Below are positions 1 to 5,093 of a DNA stretch of 6,248 nucleotides, piece by piece. This DNA is from an uncultured Alphaproteobacteria bacterium (GTDB lineage Bacteria > Pseudomonadota > Alphaproteobacteria > Rhizobiales > Hyphomicrobiaceae): positions 1 through 6,248 of the forward strand of contig CALFEM010000456.1 of assembly GCA_937950105.1 (NCBI GenBank), given 5' to 3'. Every line of letters begins with the position of its first letter. The stretch's first letter is position 1. The notes below the pieces were generated by a model, which worked only from the letters and a program-made list of their open reading frames with translations, had not been told where the DNA came from and did no database searches. The position numbers and the translations under genes are program-made.

Positions 1-28
1 TCGCGCCTGATTTGGGAATCCCCCTCGA

Positions 29-57
29 TTCACTCAGGTCGGGTTCCGCTCTAGACT
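29..57 (+). promoter_or_regulatory. Possible sigma-70-like promoter for the GyrI-like gene
   Basis: A TTCACT hexamer at 29-34 and a TAGACT hexamer at 52-57 are separated by exactly 17 bases. Each matches four of six consensus positions. Transcription would begin about 62-65, leaving only a 12-15 base leader before the ATG at 77, which fits the lack of a recognisable Shine-Dalgarno sequence there. This rests on spacing and partial matches only. The window begins 28 bases upstream, so other promoters cannot be excluded. Confidence 0.3.
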
Positions 58-76
58 GATCGAAATCAAATTCGCG

Positions 77-577
77 ATGTCAGACTGGCGGCCCCTCGTG
101 AAAACCGGCTTCCTCTACCTCCGCCCGACCGAACTGATCGCCTTTCGCGCCCGCGGACCGTATGGAACGGCCGCGCCAGACGCCTGGGAGCGGATGTTCA
201 GGTGGATGGGTCAGCATGGGCTGCGCGGCGTCGTCAATCGCGGCTACGGCATGGCCCACGACGACCCGCGCGTCGTTCCGGCTGAAAACTGCCGCTACGA
301 CGCCTGTATCGAAGTGCAGCGCCACCTCCCGCCCGGCGCCACGGACCAACTCGTCCGCACCACGCTGCCGGGCGGCCCCTACGCGCGCTATCGCTTCACC
401 GGGCCCCATACCGAACTTGGCAACGTAGCGCGCCGCCTGCGCGACGAGTGGACCGGACGCCACGGCCTCGCCATCGCCAACGACCGCCCCATGGTCGAGG
501 TCTATCTGGATGACCCGGCGACTTGCGAGCCCCGGCGCCTGCGCACCGACATCTGCATGCCCGTCGCCTTCGGCTGA
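77..577 (+). CDS. GyrI-like (AraC effector-binding domain) protein
   Basis: This is a 166-aa single-domain protein of the GyrI-like small-molecule-binding family, the fold shared by SbmC/GyrI and the C-terminal effector domains of AraC-type regulators such as Rob. Visible family landmarks are RGPYG at residues 26-30, the central strand around RYDACIEV (73-80), GPHTELG (109-115) followed by an amphipathic helix, and the closing EVYLDDP (141-147) with LRTDICMPV (155-163). The length is normal for a stand-alone domain, and no helix-turn-helix is present, so it is probably not a DNA-binding regulator by itself. Such proteins may bind hydrophobic or cationic ligands or protect gyrase; the specific role here is unknown. 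The ATG at 77 lacks a good ribosome binding site, and GTG at 98 is an alternative start. The stop codon lies 2 bases from the stop of the convergent aguB. Confidence 0.85.
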   Translation: MSDWRPLVKTGFLYLRPTELIAFRARGPYGTAAPDAWERMFRWMGQHGLRGVVNRGYGMAHDDPRVVPAENCRYDACIEVQRHLPPGATDQLVRTTLPGGPYARYRFTGPHTELGNVARRLRDEWTGRHGLAIANDRPMVEVYLDDPATCEPRRLRTDICMPVAFG

Positions 578-579
578 TC

Positions 580-1452
580 TCAACCGATCGGGCCGCGGGC
601 GTAGAGATCGGGGCGGCGGTCGCGGAAGAAGCCCCAGTCGGCGCGATAGCTCTCGATCACGTCGAGGTCGAAGGTGTGCGACAGCACGCCTTCCTCGCCC
701 GCGCCGAAGCTCTCGACCAGATCGCCGCGATGGTCGGCGATGAACGAATGCCCGTAGAAGCGCTGCGCGGCGCCGTCGTTCTCCTCCAGCCCGATGCGGT
801 TCGCGGCGATAACCGGCACGGCATTCGAAACCGCATGGCCCTGCATGGCGCGGCGCCACTGCTCGTGCGTCTGCAACGCGGTGTCATAGGGCTCGCTGCC
901 GATCGCGGTCGGATAGAACAGCAGCTCGGCGCCCTTCAGCATCATCGCGCGCGCGGCCTCGGGGAACCACTGATCCCAGCAGATGCCGACGCCGATGGTC
1001 GCATAGCGCGTCTTCCACGCCATGAAGCCGGTGTCGCCGGGGCGGAAGTAGTACTTCTCCTGATAGCCGGGCCCGTCCGGAATATGGCTCTTGCGATAGA
1101 CGCCCAGCACGCGGCCATCCGCATCGGCGATGGCGATCGAGTTGTAGTAACGCGGGCCGTCCTTCTCGAAGAACGAGATCGGGATCACGACCGCGAGCTC
1201 GCGGGCGAGGCGAGACATGTGGCGCACGCACGGGTGCTCGTCGGCCGGAAACGCCGTCTCGAACCACTTCGGGTCCTGCCGGGTGCAGAAGTAGATGCCC
1301 TGGAACAGCTCCGACGGCAGGATGATCTCCGCGCCGCGCCGCGCCGCCTCGCGCACGAACGCTTCCGTCTTGGCGATGTTGGTCGCCATGTCGCCACCGT
1401 AGCTGGTCTGGATGGCGGCGACGGTGACACGGCGCTTCTGCCTCGCGATCAT
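580..1452 (-). CDS. aguB: N-carbamoylputrescine amidase
   Basis: This 290-aa nitrilase-superfamily amidohydrolase would hydrolyse N-carbamoylputrescine to putrescine, CO2 and ammonia, the last step of the agmatine route to putrescine in the cytoplasm. The Glu-Lys-Cys triad is intact: E48 in LPSELF, K121 in YRKSHIPD and C158 in GICWDQWFPE. The second conserved glutamate is probably E132 in QEKYYFRPGD. CWDQWFPE, YYFRPGD and the C-terminal tail RADWGFFRDRRPDLY are diagnostic of the carbamoylputrescine amidase branch rather than general nitrilases. The ATG at 1452 overlaps the aguA stop in an ATGA arrangement (4-base overlap), so translation is probably coupled. The reading frame stays open nearly 1,200 bases further upstream, but that stretch lies over aguA in another frame and does not look like protein. 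Length matches the family. Confidence 0.95.
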   Translation of the reverse strand: MIARQKRRVTVAAIQTSYGGDMATNIAKTEAFVREAARRGAEIILPSELFQGIYFCTRQDPKWFETAFPADEHPCVRHMSRLARELAVVIPISFFEKDGPRYYNSIAIADADGRVLGVYRKSHIPDGPGYQEKYYFRPGDTGFMAWKTRYATIGVGICWDQWFPEAARAMMLKGAELLFYPTAIGSEPYDTALQTHEQWRRAMQGHAVSNAVPVIAANRIGLEENDGAAQRFYGHSFIADHRGDLVESFGAGEEGVLSHTFDLDVIESYRADWGFFRDRRPDLYARGPIG

Positions 1453-2465
1453 CGGAGGGGCTCCTGCTGGGTGATGCAATGGAACGAGCCGCCGCCGGCG
1501 GTGCCGTCGCCGATCAGGCCGCGCGAGGACACGCCGACCACCTTGCGGTCGGGGAATAAGGTCTGCAGGGCGGCCAGCGCGGCGTCCTGGCTCGGCGTGC
1601 CGTAGACGGGCACGACGACGATGCCGTTGGCGATGATGAAGTTCATGTGTGACGCCGGCAGCACCTGGCCTGCGGGGCCCCGATAGCGGCCGACGCCCGG
1701 AACGCGAAGCACCTCGAGCTTGCGACCGGACGCATCCGTGGCGGTTTCCAGCGCAGCGGCGATGGCGTCGAAGATCTCGGCATTGGGATCGTCCGGGCCG
1801 GCCGCCGACTGGCAGACGACGCGGCCAGGCGCGACGAAGCGCGCGATGTTGTCGATATGGCCGTCGGTATGGTCGTTCTGCATGCCCTCGCCGATCCAGA
1901 TGACCTTGCGCGCACCGAGCGATTGCGCCAGCGCCTGCTCGGCCTCCGCGCGCGTCCAGCCGTTGCGGTTCGGGTTGAGCAGGGTCTGCTGCGTTGCGAG
2001 GATCGTGCCCTGCCCGTCGTGCTCGATCGCGCCACCTTCGAGCACGAAATCGAAACCGCGCTCGGGCGTGCCGGCGAGGCGCGCGATCTCGCCACCGACC
2101 GTGGCGTCGTCGGGCAGATCGAACTTGCCGCCCCAGCCGTTGACGCGGAACCGCACCGCCACCCGCCCGGACGGCGTGCGCGCGAAGATCGGCCCGGTAT
2201 CGCGCAGCCAGATGTCGCCGTAGTGCACGCGCTCCAGCTTCGCCGCATCGCCGAGCGCGGCTCGCGCGGTGCGCTCCGCCTCGTCGTCGTGCACCAGCAC
2301 GCGCACGTGGTTGCCCGCTGCAGCGAGTGCGCGGACGAGGCCGGCGACATCGGCTCGCGGGCTGGCGAGATCGCCGCCCCATTCGTCCAGATTGGCCGGC
2401 CACGCCGTCCAGATGGCGCGCTGCGGCTCCCATTCGGCCGGGATGATGAGATCGGGTGTCGTCAC
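1449..2465 (-). CDS. aguA: Agmatine deiminase
   Basis: This 338-aa enzyme of the guanidino-group-modifying (peptidyl-arginine deiminase-like) superfamily converts agmatine to N-carbamoylputrescine and ammonia, which feeds the next gene, aguB. Landmarks from the N-terminus are IPAEWEPQRAIWTAWP (8-23), WLRDTGP (86-92), the EGG at 143-145 with DGQGT (150-154), NPNRN (164-168), HTDGHID (199-205, with the conserved H203), PASHMNF (270-276) and the nucleophile C330 in GGGSFHCITQQ. All catalytic motifs are intact. I chose the GTG at 2465 because the family starts a few residues before PAEWEP and a GGAG sits 5 bases upstream. An in-frame GTG at 2570 would add 35 residues but has no ribosome binding site. 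The start region is folded into a hairpin, listed separately. The gene overlaps aguB by 4 bases. Confidence 0.95.
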   Translation of the reverse strand: MTTPDLIIPAEWEPQRAIWTAWPANLDEWGGDLASPRADVAGLVRALAAAGNHVRVLVHDDEAERTARAALGDAAKLERVHYGDIWLRDTGPIFARTPSGRVAVRFRVNGWGGKFDLPDDATVGGEIARLAGTPERGFDFVLEGGAIEHDGQGTILATQQTLLNPNRNGWTRAEAEQALAQSLGARKVIWIGEGMQNDHTDGHIDNIARFVAPGRVVCQSAAGPDDPNAEIFDAIAAALETATDASGRKLEVLRVPGVGRYRGPAGQVLPASHMNFIIANGIVVVPVYGTPSQDAALAALQTLFPDRKVVGVSSRGLIGDGTAGGGSFHCITQQEPLR

Positions 2466-2494
2466 GGTGGCTCCACTGGCAAACGCGTGGAGCC
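2466..2494 (-). promoter_or_regulatory. 5' leader hairpin covering the aguA ribosome binding site
   Basis: In the aguA messenger, GGCUCCAC (2494-2487) can pair perfectly with GUGGAGCC (2476-2469) across a 10-base loop, forming an 8-bp stem with six G-C pairs. The 3' arm contains the GGAG Shine-Dalgarno sequence, which lies 5 bases before the GTG start, and the 5' arm supplies CUCC. The stem ends 3 bases before the start codon. That geometry would restrict ribosome access and could make aguA translation conditional. The pairing is visible in the sequence; any regulatory role (thermosensor, protein- or ligand-controlled) is inference, and such a stem can occur by chance in GC-rich DNA. Confidence 0.45.
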
Positions 2495-2609
2495 CAGATG
2501 GCCCCACACGCCCTTCGCTGCAAGCGTTTAGAGCCAGAGCCAGCGAGATGGAAGCGTCCGCGCCACCCACAGCGTTTCAACAGTGCTGCTGCAAGTGCCT
2601 CCAGCGAGC

Positions 2610-2972
2610 TCACCGGCCGTCGGGCACCGTATCCGTCCGCCACAGATAATGGCCCTGGGACTTGATCGCGGCGAGCACCGGCTCGGGGTTCATGTCGAGG
2701 CCGACGTCGCGGACGCCGAGAGTCACAGTGCGCACGAGCAGCCAGCGATCGCCGCCCGGGTCCGGCAGATTGGCTCCGCTCGAATCCAGCGTGATGGCGG
2801 CCAGGACACCCGACTGGAACAGGAAGGCCGGGCGCCCGCCGAGGTCCTCCTCGTTGGCATCGCCAGCGTGCTGGCTGCGAACTTCCCCGGTGGCGCCCGG
2901 ATGGCGTTCCGGCGTCGCCGGATTCTGGCCTTCGATGTGGCCCGGCTTCAGCGGGTCAGGACCGTCGCTCAT
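2610..2972 (-). CDS. Hypothetical protein, third gene of the SDR cluster
   Basis: This is a 120-aa protein I do not recognise. The first 45 or so residues are hydrophilic, rich in Pro, Gly, Asp, Glu and His, and probably disordered. The remainder (about 46-120) looks like a small folded unit of alternating strands and helices, including FLFQSGVLAAITLD, WLLVRTVTLGVRDVGLD and EPVLAAIKSQGHYLWRTD. It contains no cysteine, no signal peptide and no membrane segment, so it is probably cytoplasmic. The start at 2972 is supported by a GGGAGA ribosome binding site 5 bases upstream. The frame is open further upstream to 3089, but that part overlies the dehydrogenase gene. It follows the dehydrogenase stop by 16 bases and is almost certainly cotranscribed with it. 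Function unknown. Confidence 0.75.
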   Translation of the reverse strand: MSDGPDPLKPGHIEGQNPATPERHPGATGEVRSQHAGDANEEDLGGRPAFLFQSGVLAAITLDSSGANLPDPGGDRWLLVRTVTLGVRDVGLDMNPEPVLAAIKSQGHYLWRTDTVPDGR

Positions 2973-2988
2973 CACAGTCTCCCGGCGC

Positions 2989-3852
2989 TCAAGAGTTGAC
3001 GACGATGCCGCCGTTGGGGTGCAGCACCTGACCGGACATGTAGGAGGCATCTTCGCAGGCGAGGAACAGGAACGACGGGGCGACTTCATTCGGCTGGCCG
3101 GCGCGCCCCATCGGCGTACTCTTGCCGAAGTCGGGGATCTCGTCGGCAGGCTTGCCGCCCGCGGGATTGAGCGGGGTCCAGATCGGCCCCGGCGCCACAG
3201 CGTTCACGCGAATGCCCTTGTCGATGAGGTTTTCCGACAAGGACCGCGTGAACGCCGTGATGGCGCCTTTGCTGGCGCTGTAGTCGAGCAGGCCCGCTGA
3301 GCCCTTGTACATGGTGACGCTGGTGGTGTTGATGATCGCGGCTCCGCGACCGAGATGCTGCATTGCCGCCTGCGTCAGGTGAAACATCGCGAAGACGTTG
3401 GTCTGGAAGGTGCGCTCGAGCTGCTGTTCGGTGATGTCCTCGATGCGCTCGTCGGGGTGCTGCTCACCGGCGTTGTTGACGAGAATGTCGACACCGCCGA
3501 ACGCCGCGACGGTTTCGTCGACCAGCCGGGCACACACCTCGGGATCGCCGAGATCGCCCGCGAACAGGAAGGCGCGCCCGCCCTCGGTCTCGATCGCCGA
3601 CTTGGTCTCCTCGGCATCCTCGTGCTCGCAGAGGTAAGACACCGCGACATCGGCACCTTCCCGCGCGAACAACACGGCGACGGCACGCCCGATTCCGCTG
3701 TCGGCGCCGGTGACGATGGCGACCTTCCCGTCGAGCCGGCCAGAACCGGGGAACCGGGGCATATAGTCCGGCCGGGGCTGGAGCTTCTTTTCACTACCCG
3801 GCAGGCCCGGCTCCTCGTGCGTCGGAGGCACCTGCGTGGTGGTCCGTTGCAT
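2989..3852 (-). CDS. SDR family oxidoreductase (YghA / general stress protein 39-like)
   Basis: This 287-aa classical short-chain dehydrogenase has all core elements: the cofactor motif TGADSGIG (48-55), NNAG (126-129), and the catalytic residues N152, S178, Y191 and K195 in YSASK, followed by PGPIWTPL (221-228). The roughly 40-residue N-terminal extension before LDGKVAIVTG, the long DSGIG loop, SYLCEHEDA (72-80) and the C-terminal GQVLHPNGGIVVN place it with the E. coli YghA / Bacillus GS39 subgroup, NAD(P)-dependent reductases of uncertain substrate often linked to stress. The protein is cytosolic. Its ATG overlaps the stop of the preceding 66-codon gene by one base (TGATG), suggesting translational coupling, and a GGGGG run about 9 bases upstream can serve as ribosome binding site. 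Length is normal and no key residue is missing. Confidence 0.92.
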   Translation of the reverse strand: MQRTTTQVPPTHEEPGLPGSEKKLQPRPDYMPRFPGSGRLDGKVAIVTGADSGIGRAVAVLFAREGADVAVSYLCEHEDAEETKSAIETEGGRAFLFAGDLGDPEVCARLVDETVAAFGGVDILVNNAGEQHPDERIEDITEQQLERTFQTNVFAMFHLTQAAMQHLGRGAAIINTTSVTMYKGSAGLLDYSASKGAITAFTRSLSENLIDKGIRVNAVAPGPIWTPLNPAGGKPADEIPDFGKSTPMGRAGQPNEVAPSFLFLACEDASYMSGQVLHPNGGIVVNS

Positions 3853-4052
3853 CAGCGCTCGCCCCCTGTCTTGCCGGTGGACGTCGGCTGCGGATCGCTC
3901 ATGCGCTCAGCAACCTTTTCCTTCACCTCGTCTTCGGGGAGTGCGGCGATGTTCTCGCCCAACGCCGGCTTGAGTTCGGGCGCCGCGCGGCTCTGATCGG
4001 ATGCCTTGGACATCTTTTCGCCGACGCGCCGGGAAGCGGATTTGCTGGTCAT
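3852..4052 (-). CDS. Small hydrophilic protein, first gene of the SDR cluster
   Basis: This 66-aa, strongly charged protein has no hydrophobic segment or cysteine. The N-terminal third is basic and serine-rich (MTSKSASRRVGEKMSK), the middle carries a likely acidic helix (LPEDEVKEKVAERM, about 38-51), and the tail is Pro/Ser/Thr/Gly-rich. I do not recognise a family; the composition resembles small stress-associated disordered proteins, but that is only an impression. Reality of the gene is supported by AGGAG 6 bases before the ATG, by the one-base overlap with the downstream dehydrogenase, and by the upstream promoter-like box. The leader contains a duplicated ribosome binding site, described separately. 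Confidence 0.7.
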   Translation of the reverse strand: MTSKSASRRVGEKMSKASDQSRAAPELKPALGENIAALPEDEVKEKVAERMSDPQPTSTGKTGGER

Positions 4053-4054
4053 GT

Positions 4055-4080
4055 CGCATCTCCTGTTCGCATCTCCTGTT
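4055..4080 (-). repeat. 13-bp perfect tandem repeat duplicating the ribosome binding site
   Basis: Two exact, adjacent copies of AACAGGAGATGCG (minus-strand reading; copies at 4080-4068 and 4067-4055) lie directly upstream of the 66-codon gene, ending 2 bases before its ATG. The proximal copy provides AGGAG at normal spacing. The distal copy adds a second AGGAG and an ATG at 4072 that opens a 7-codon reading frame (MRTGDAT) whose stop overlaps the real start as ATGA. Because AGGAG abuts that upstream ATG directly, efficient initiation there from the repeat is doubtful. Confidence 0.85.
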
Positions 4081-4098
4081 GCCCCGTCCCGACGGGTG

Positions 4099-4123
4099 AA
4101 CGGCCGAAACGGCGGAGAGTTGC
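4099..4123 (-). promoter_or_regulatory. Near-consensus general-stress (EcfG-type) promoter for the SDR cluster
   Basis: On the minus strand, GCAAC (4123-4119) and CGTT (4102-4099) are separated by 16 bases. This is one mismatch from the alphaproteobacterial EcfG/SigT/RpoE2 promoter GGAAC-N16-17-CGTT. The start of transcription would fall about 4090, giving a leader of roughly 40 bases that includes the tandem repeat. The mismatch falls in the normally well-kept -35 GG pair, which lowers confidence. The position fits the 66-codon gene and the stress-type dehydrogenase. Confidence 0.4.
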
Positions 4124-4209
4124 TCGATGCGACGACGGATCAGGCCCGGCGGCGGGCAGCATCGCGAAGTGCTGCAGGGCGGAGGAGGGGGGGCTTGGTG
4201 GCGGCGCGG

Positions 4210-4286
4210 TGGTGATCCCGGCAGGGCTCGAACCTGCGACCCTCAGTTTAGGAAACTGATGCTCTATCCAGCTGAGCTACGGGACC
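4210..4286 (-). tRNA. tRNA-Arg (anticodon CCU)
   Basis: The minus strand folds into a complete cloverleaf of 77 bases including an encoded CCA. The acceptor stem GGTCCCG pairs with CGGGATC (one G-U pair), the D arm is GCTC/GAGC, the anticodon stem TCAGT/ACTGA closes the loop TTCCTAA with anticodon CCT, and the T arm GCAGG/CCTGC has loop TTCGAGC. The discriminator base is A, followed by CCA at 4212-4210. It decodes AGG, a rare arginine codon in GC-rich bacteria. No copy of its 3' end was seen elsewhere in the window, so there is no sign of an integrated element using this tRNA. Confidence 0.96.
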
Positions 4287-4339
4287 GGACGCGGGCGGGC
4301 GCCCCATGGCCCGCGAGGGTTTTCTCACGGCCAGCCCGT

Positions 4340-4369
4340 GTTATGGGCAGGGGCGCGTGTCAGCGTCAA
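4340..4369 (-). promoter_or_regulatory. Promoter of tRNA-Arg
   Basis: On the minus strand, TTGACG (4369-4364) matches five of six -35 consensus bases. CATAAC (4345-4340), 18 bases downstream, matches the central ATAA of the -10 element. Transcription would start about 4333, giving a tRNA precursor leader of roughly 47 bases, normal for a single tRNA gene. This is the best housekeeping-type promoter in the window. Confidence 0.6.
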
Positions 4370-4542
4370 GCCGGAGCCAGGTGTTTGCTCCCCTCGAAGC
4401 CGCCCGGGATCGCAACAAACTACATGATTGCCGGACAACTGATCATTGCCTCCGGGGATAAAATCTGCGACTTTGGTACATTGTCGAAACGACGTCGTCT
4501 CTCCTGCCGGTTCCGCCAATCCAGTGAGACTTGGAATTCGTA

Positions 4543-4568
4543 GGAACTACCACGCGGCCAATTGCGTT
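4543..4568 (+). promoter_or_regulatory. Consensus general-stress (EcfG/SigT/RpoE2-type) promoter
   Basis: GGAAC at 4543-4547 and CGTT at 4565-4568 are separated by 17 bases, an exact match to the alphaproteobacterial general stress response promoter GGAAC-N16-17-CGTT. Transcription should start about 4574-4577, reading right into the 118-codon ORF and possibly on to the extensin-family gene. The motif match is direct; activity depends on the organism having an EcfG-type sigma factor, which this window does not show. Confidence 0.6.
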
Positions 4569-4622
4569 GGGCTGGTCGACGGCGGTTTCAAGAGAGAGAA
4601 GCACTCAAGATCTTAGTTTTGT

Positions 4623-4979
4623 TTGGTGTTGGCTCGAGTGGCGGTGGTGGCGTCAGTGTCAGTCCTGGATTTCAGCAGCGACCTGCTCCAGCCGGATCTT
4701 CGCGGGCCGCGCGACTGCTCTCGACATTCGGAACCGTCGACCGACGGTACCTCGGATCATGTACTGCGCCCTGGCACGGCCATCGTCGTCTCCCTGATCT
4801 ATTGCCCGGAAGTACCGAGTGGCACCCGCTATGAGCTGGCCCGGCGAGAGAGCGACGGCTCGCGAAAGTCGCTGTATTGCGGGACGCTGTCGCATCCCGC
4901 GCCGTCACTCAACCTCGCCCGTATCCGTCGTCGCGGCGCCTGTCTCGGTGCCAACGAGGTCGTCCTGTCGGCGCCTTGA
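4623..4979 (+). CDS. Hypothetical 118-aa protein downstream of the stress promoter
   Basis: This is a possible gene that I do not recognise. The frame is open from 4617 to the TGA at 4977-4979, with candidate TTG or GTG starts from 4623 to 4656 and no strong ribosome binding site, so the start is arbitrary. My hand count gives about 69, 56 and 73 percent GC at codon positions 1, 2 and 3. That order is coding-like, but third-position GC seems low for such a GC-rich genome. The product would have a short hydrophobic N-terminus (AVVASVSVL), a beta-rich centre (GTAIVVSLIYCPEVPSGTRY) and four cysteines that could form two disulfides if exported. Support comes mainly from its position about 50 bases after a perfect general-stress promoter. 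It may instead be non-coding or a small RNA region. Confidence 0.35.
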   Translation: MVLARVAVVASVSVLDFSSDLLQPDLRGPRDCSRHSEPSTDGTSDHVLRPGTAIVVSLIYCPEVPSGTRYELARRESDGSRKSLYCGTLSHPAPSLNLARIRRRGACLGANEVVLSAP

Positions 4980-5093
4980 CATCAACTCGCCCCGGAATCG
5001 CCCCATCGCGATCTCACGTTGCGGTCGGCAGGGTTGCCCGCGTGCGGCGGGGCCTTCAACGCGTGAGTTCGACAAGAGGACGGGAAAGCTAGC

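Larger units (their letters stand above)
4287..4622. other. Intergenic region between tRNA-Arg and the 118-codon ORF
   Basis: This 336-base stretch has no convincing protein-coding content; the short ORFs crossing it lack ribosome binding sites and protein-like composition. It contains the tRNA promoter reading left (4340-4369) and a perfect general-stress promoter box reading right (4543-4568). A locally AT-richer patch lies at about 4420-4490, including TAAAAT at 4459-4464, but no partner -35 element at normal spacing. I see no intrinsic terminator. Confidence 0.6.

Noticed and set aside
523..1605. A 360-codon plus-strand ORF antisense to aguB
   Set aside because: Its composition is a shadow of the real gene on the other strand, with no family motifs or ribosome binding site. 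The same holds for the antisense frames over aguA, the dehydrogenase and the extensin-family gene.
580..2643. A single 687-codon open frame on the minus strand ending in aguB
   Set aside because: Only the last 290 codons resemble protein. The upstream part is arginine-rich out-of-frame reading of aguA, kept open by high GC, so it is not a fusion protein.
4156..4175. Hairpin GCAGCA/TGCTGC downstream of tRNA-Arg, a possible terminator
   Set aside because: The stem is only 6 bp with an 8-base loop and no following T-tract on the tRNA strand.
4210..4286. tRNA-Arg as a mobile-element attachment site
   Set aside because: No integrase gene and no repeated copy of the tRNA 3' end appear in the window.
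4488..4514. GGAAC-N18-CGTT on the minus strand, a possible third general-stress box
   Set aside because: The 18-base spacer is outside the usual 16-17, and the transcript would only lead into the tRNA region. Kept as a weak coincidence unless a start is mapped near 4480.
4325..4519. A 64-codon minus-strand ORF upstream of tRNA-Arg
   Set aside because: It overlaps the tRNA promoter, has no good ribosome binding site and shows no recognisable or coherent protein features.
4976..4981. Perfect TTGACA upstream of the extensin-family gene
   Set aside because: No AT-rich -10 element occurs 16-19 bases downstream (the sequence there is nearly all G and C), so no promoter is supported.
4994..5020. 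GGAAT-N18-CGTT upstream of the extensin-family gene
   Set aside because: It has one mismatch and also a spacer one base too long for an EcfG-type promoter.
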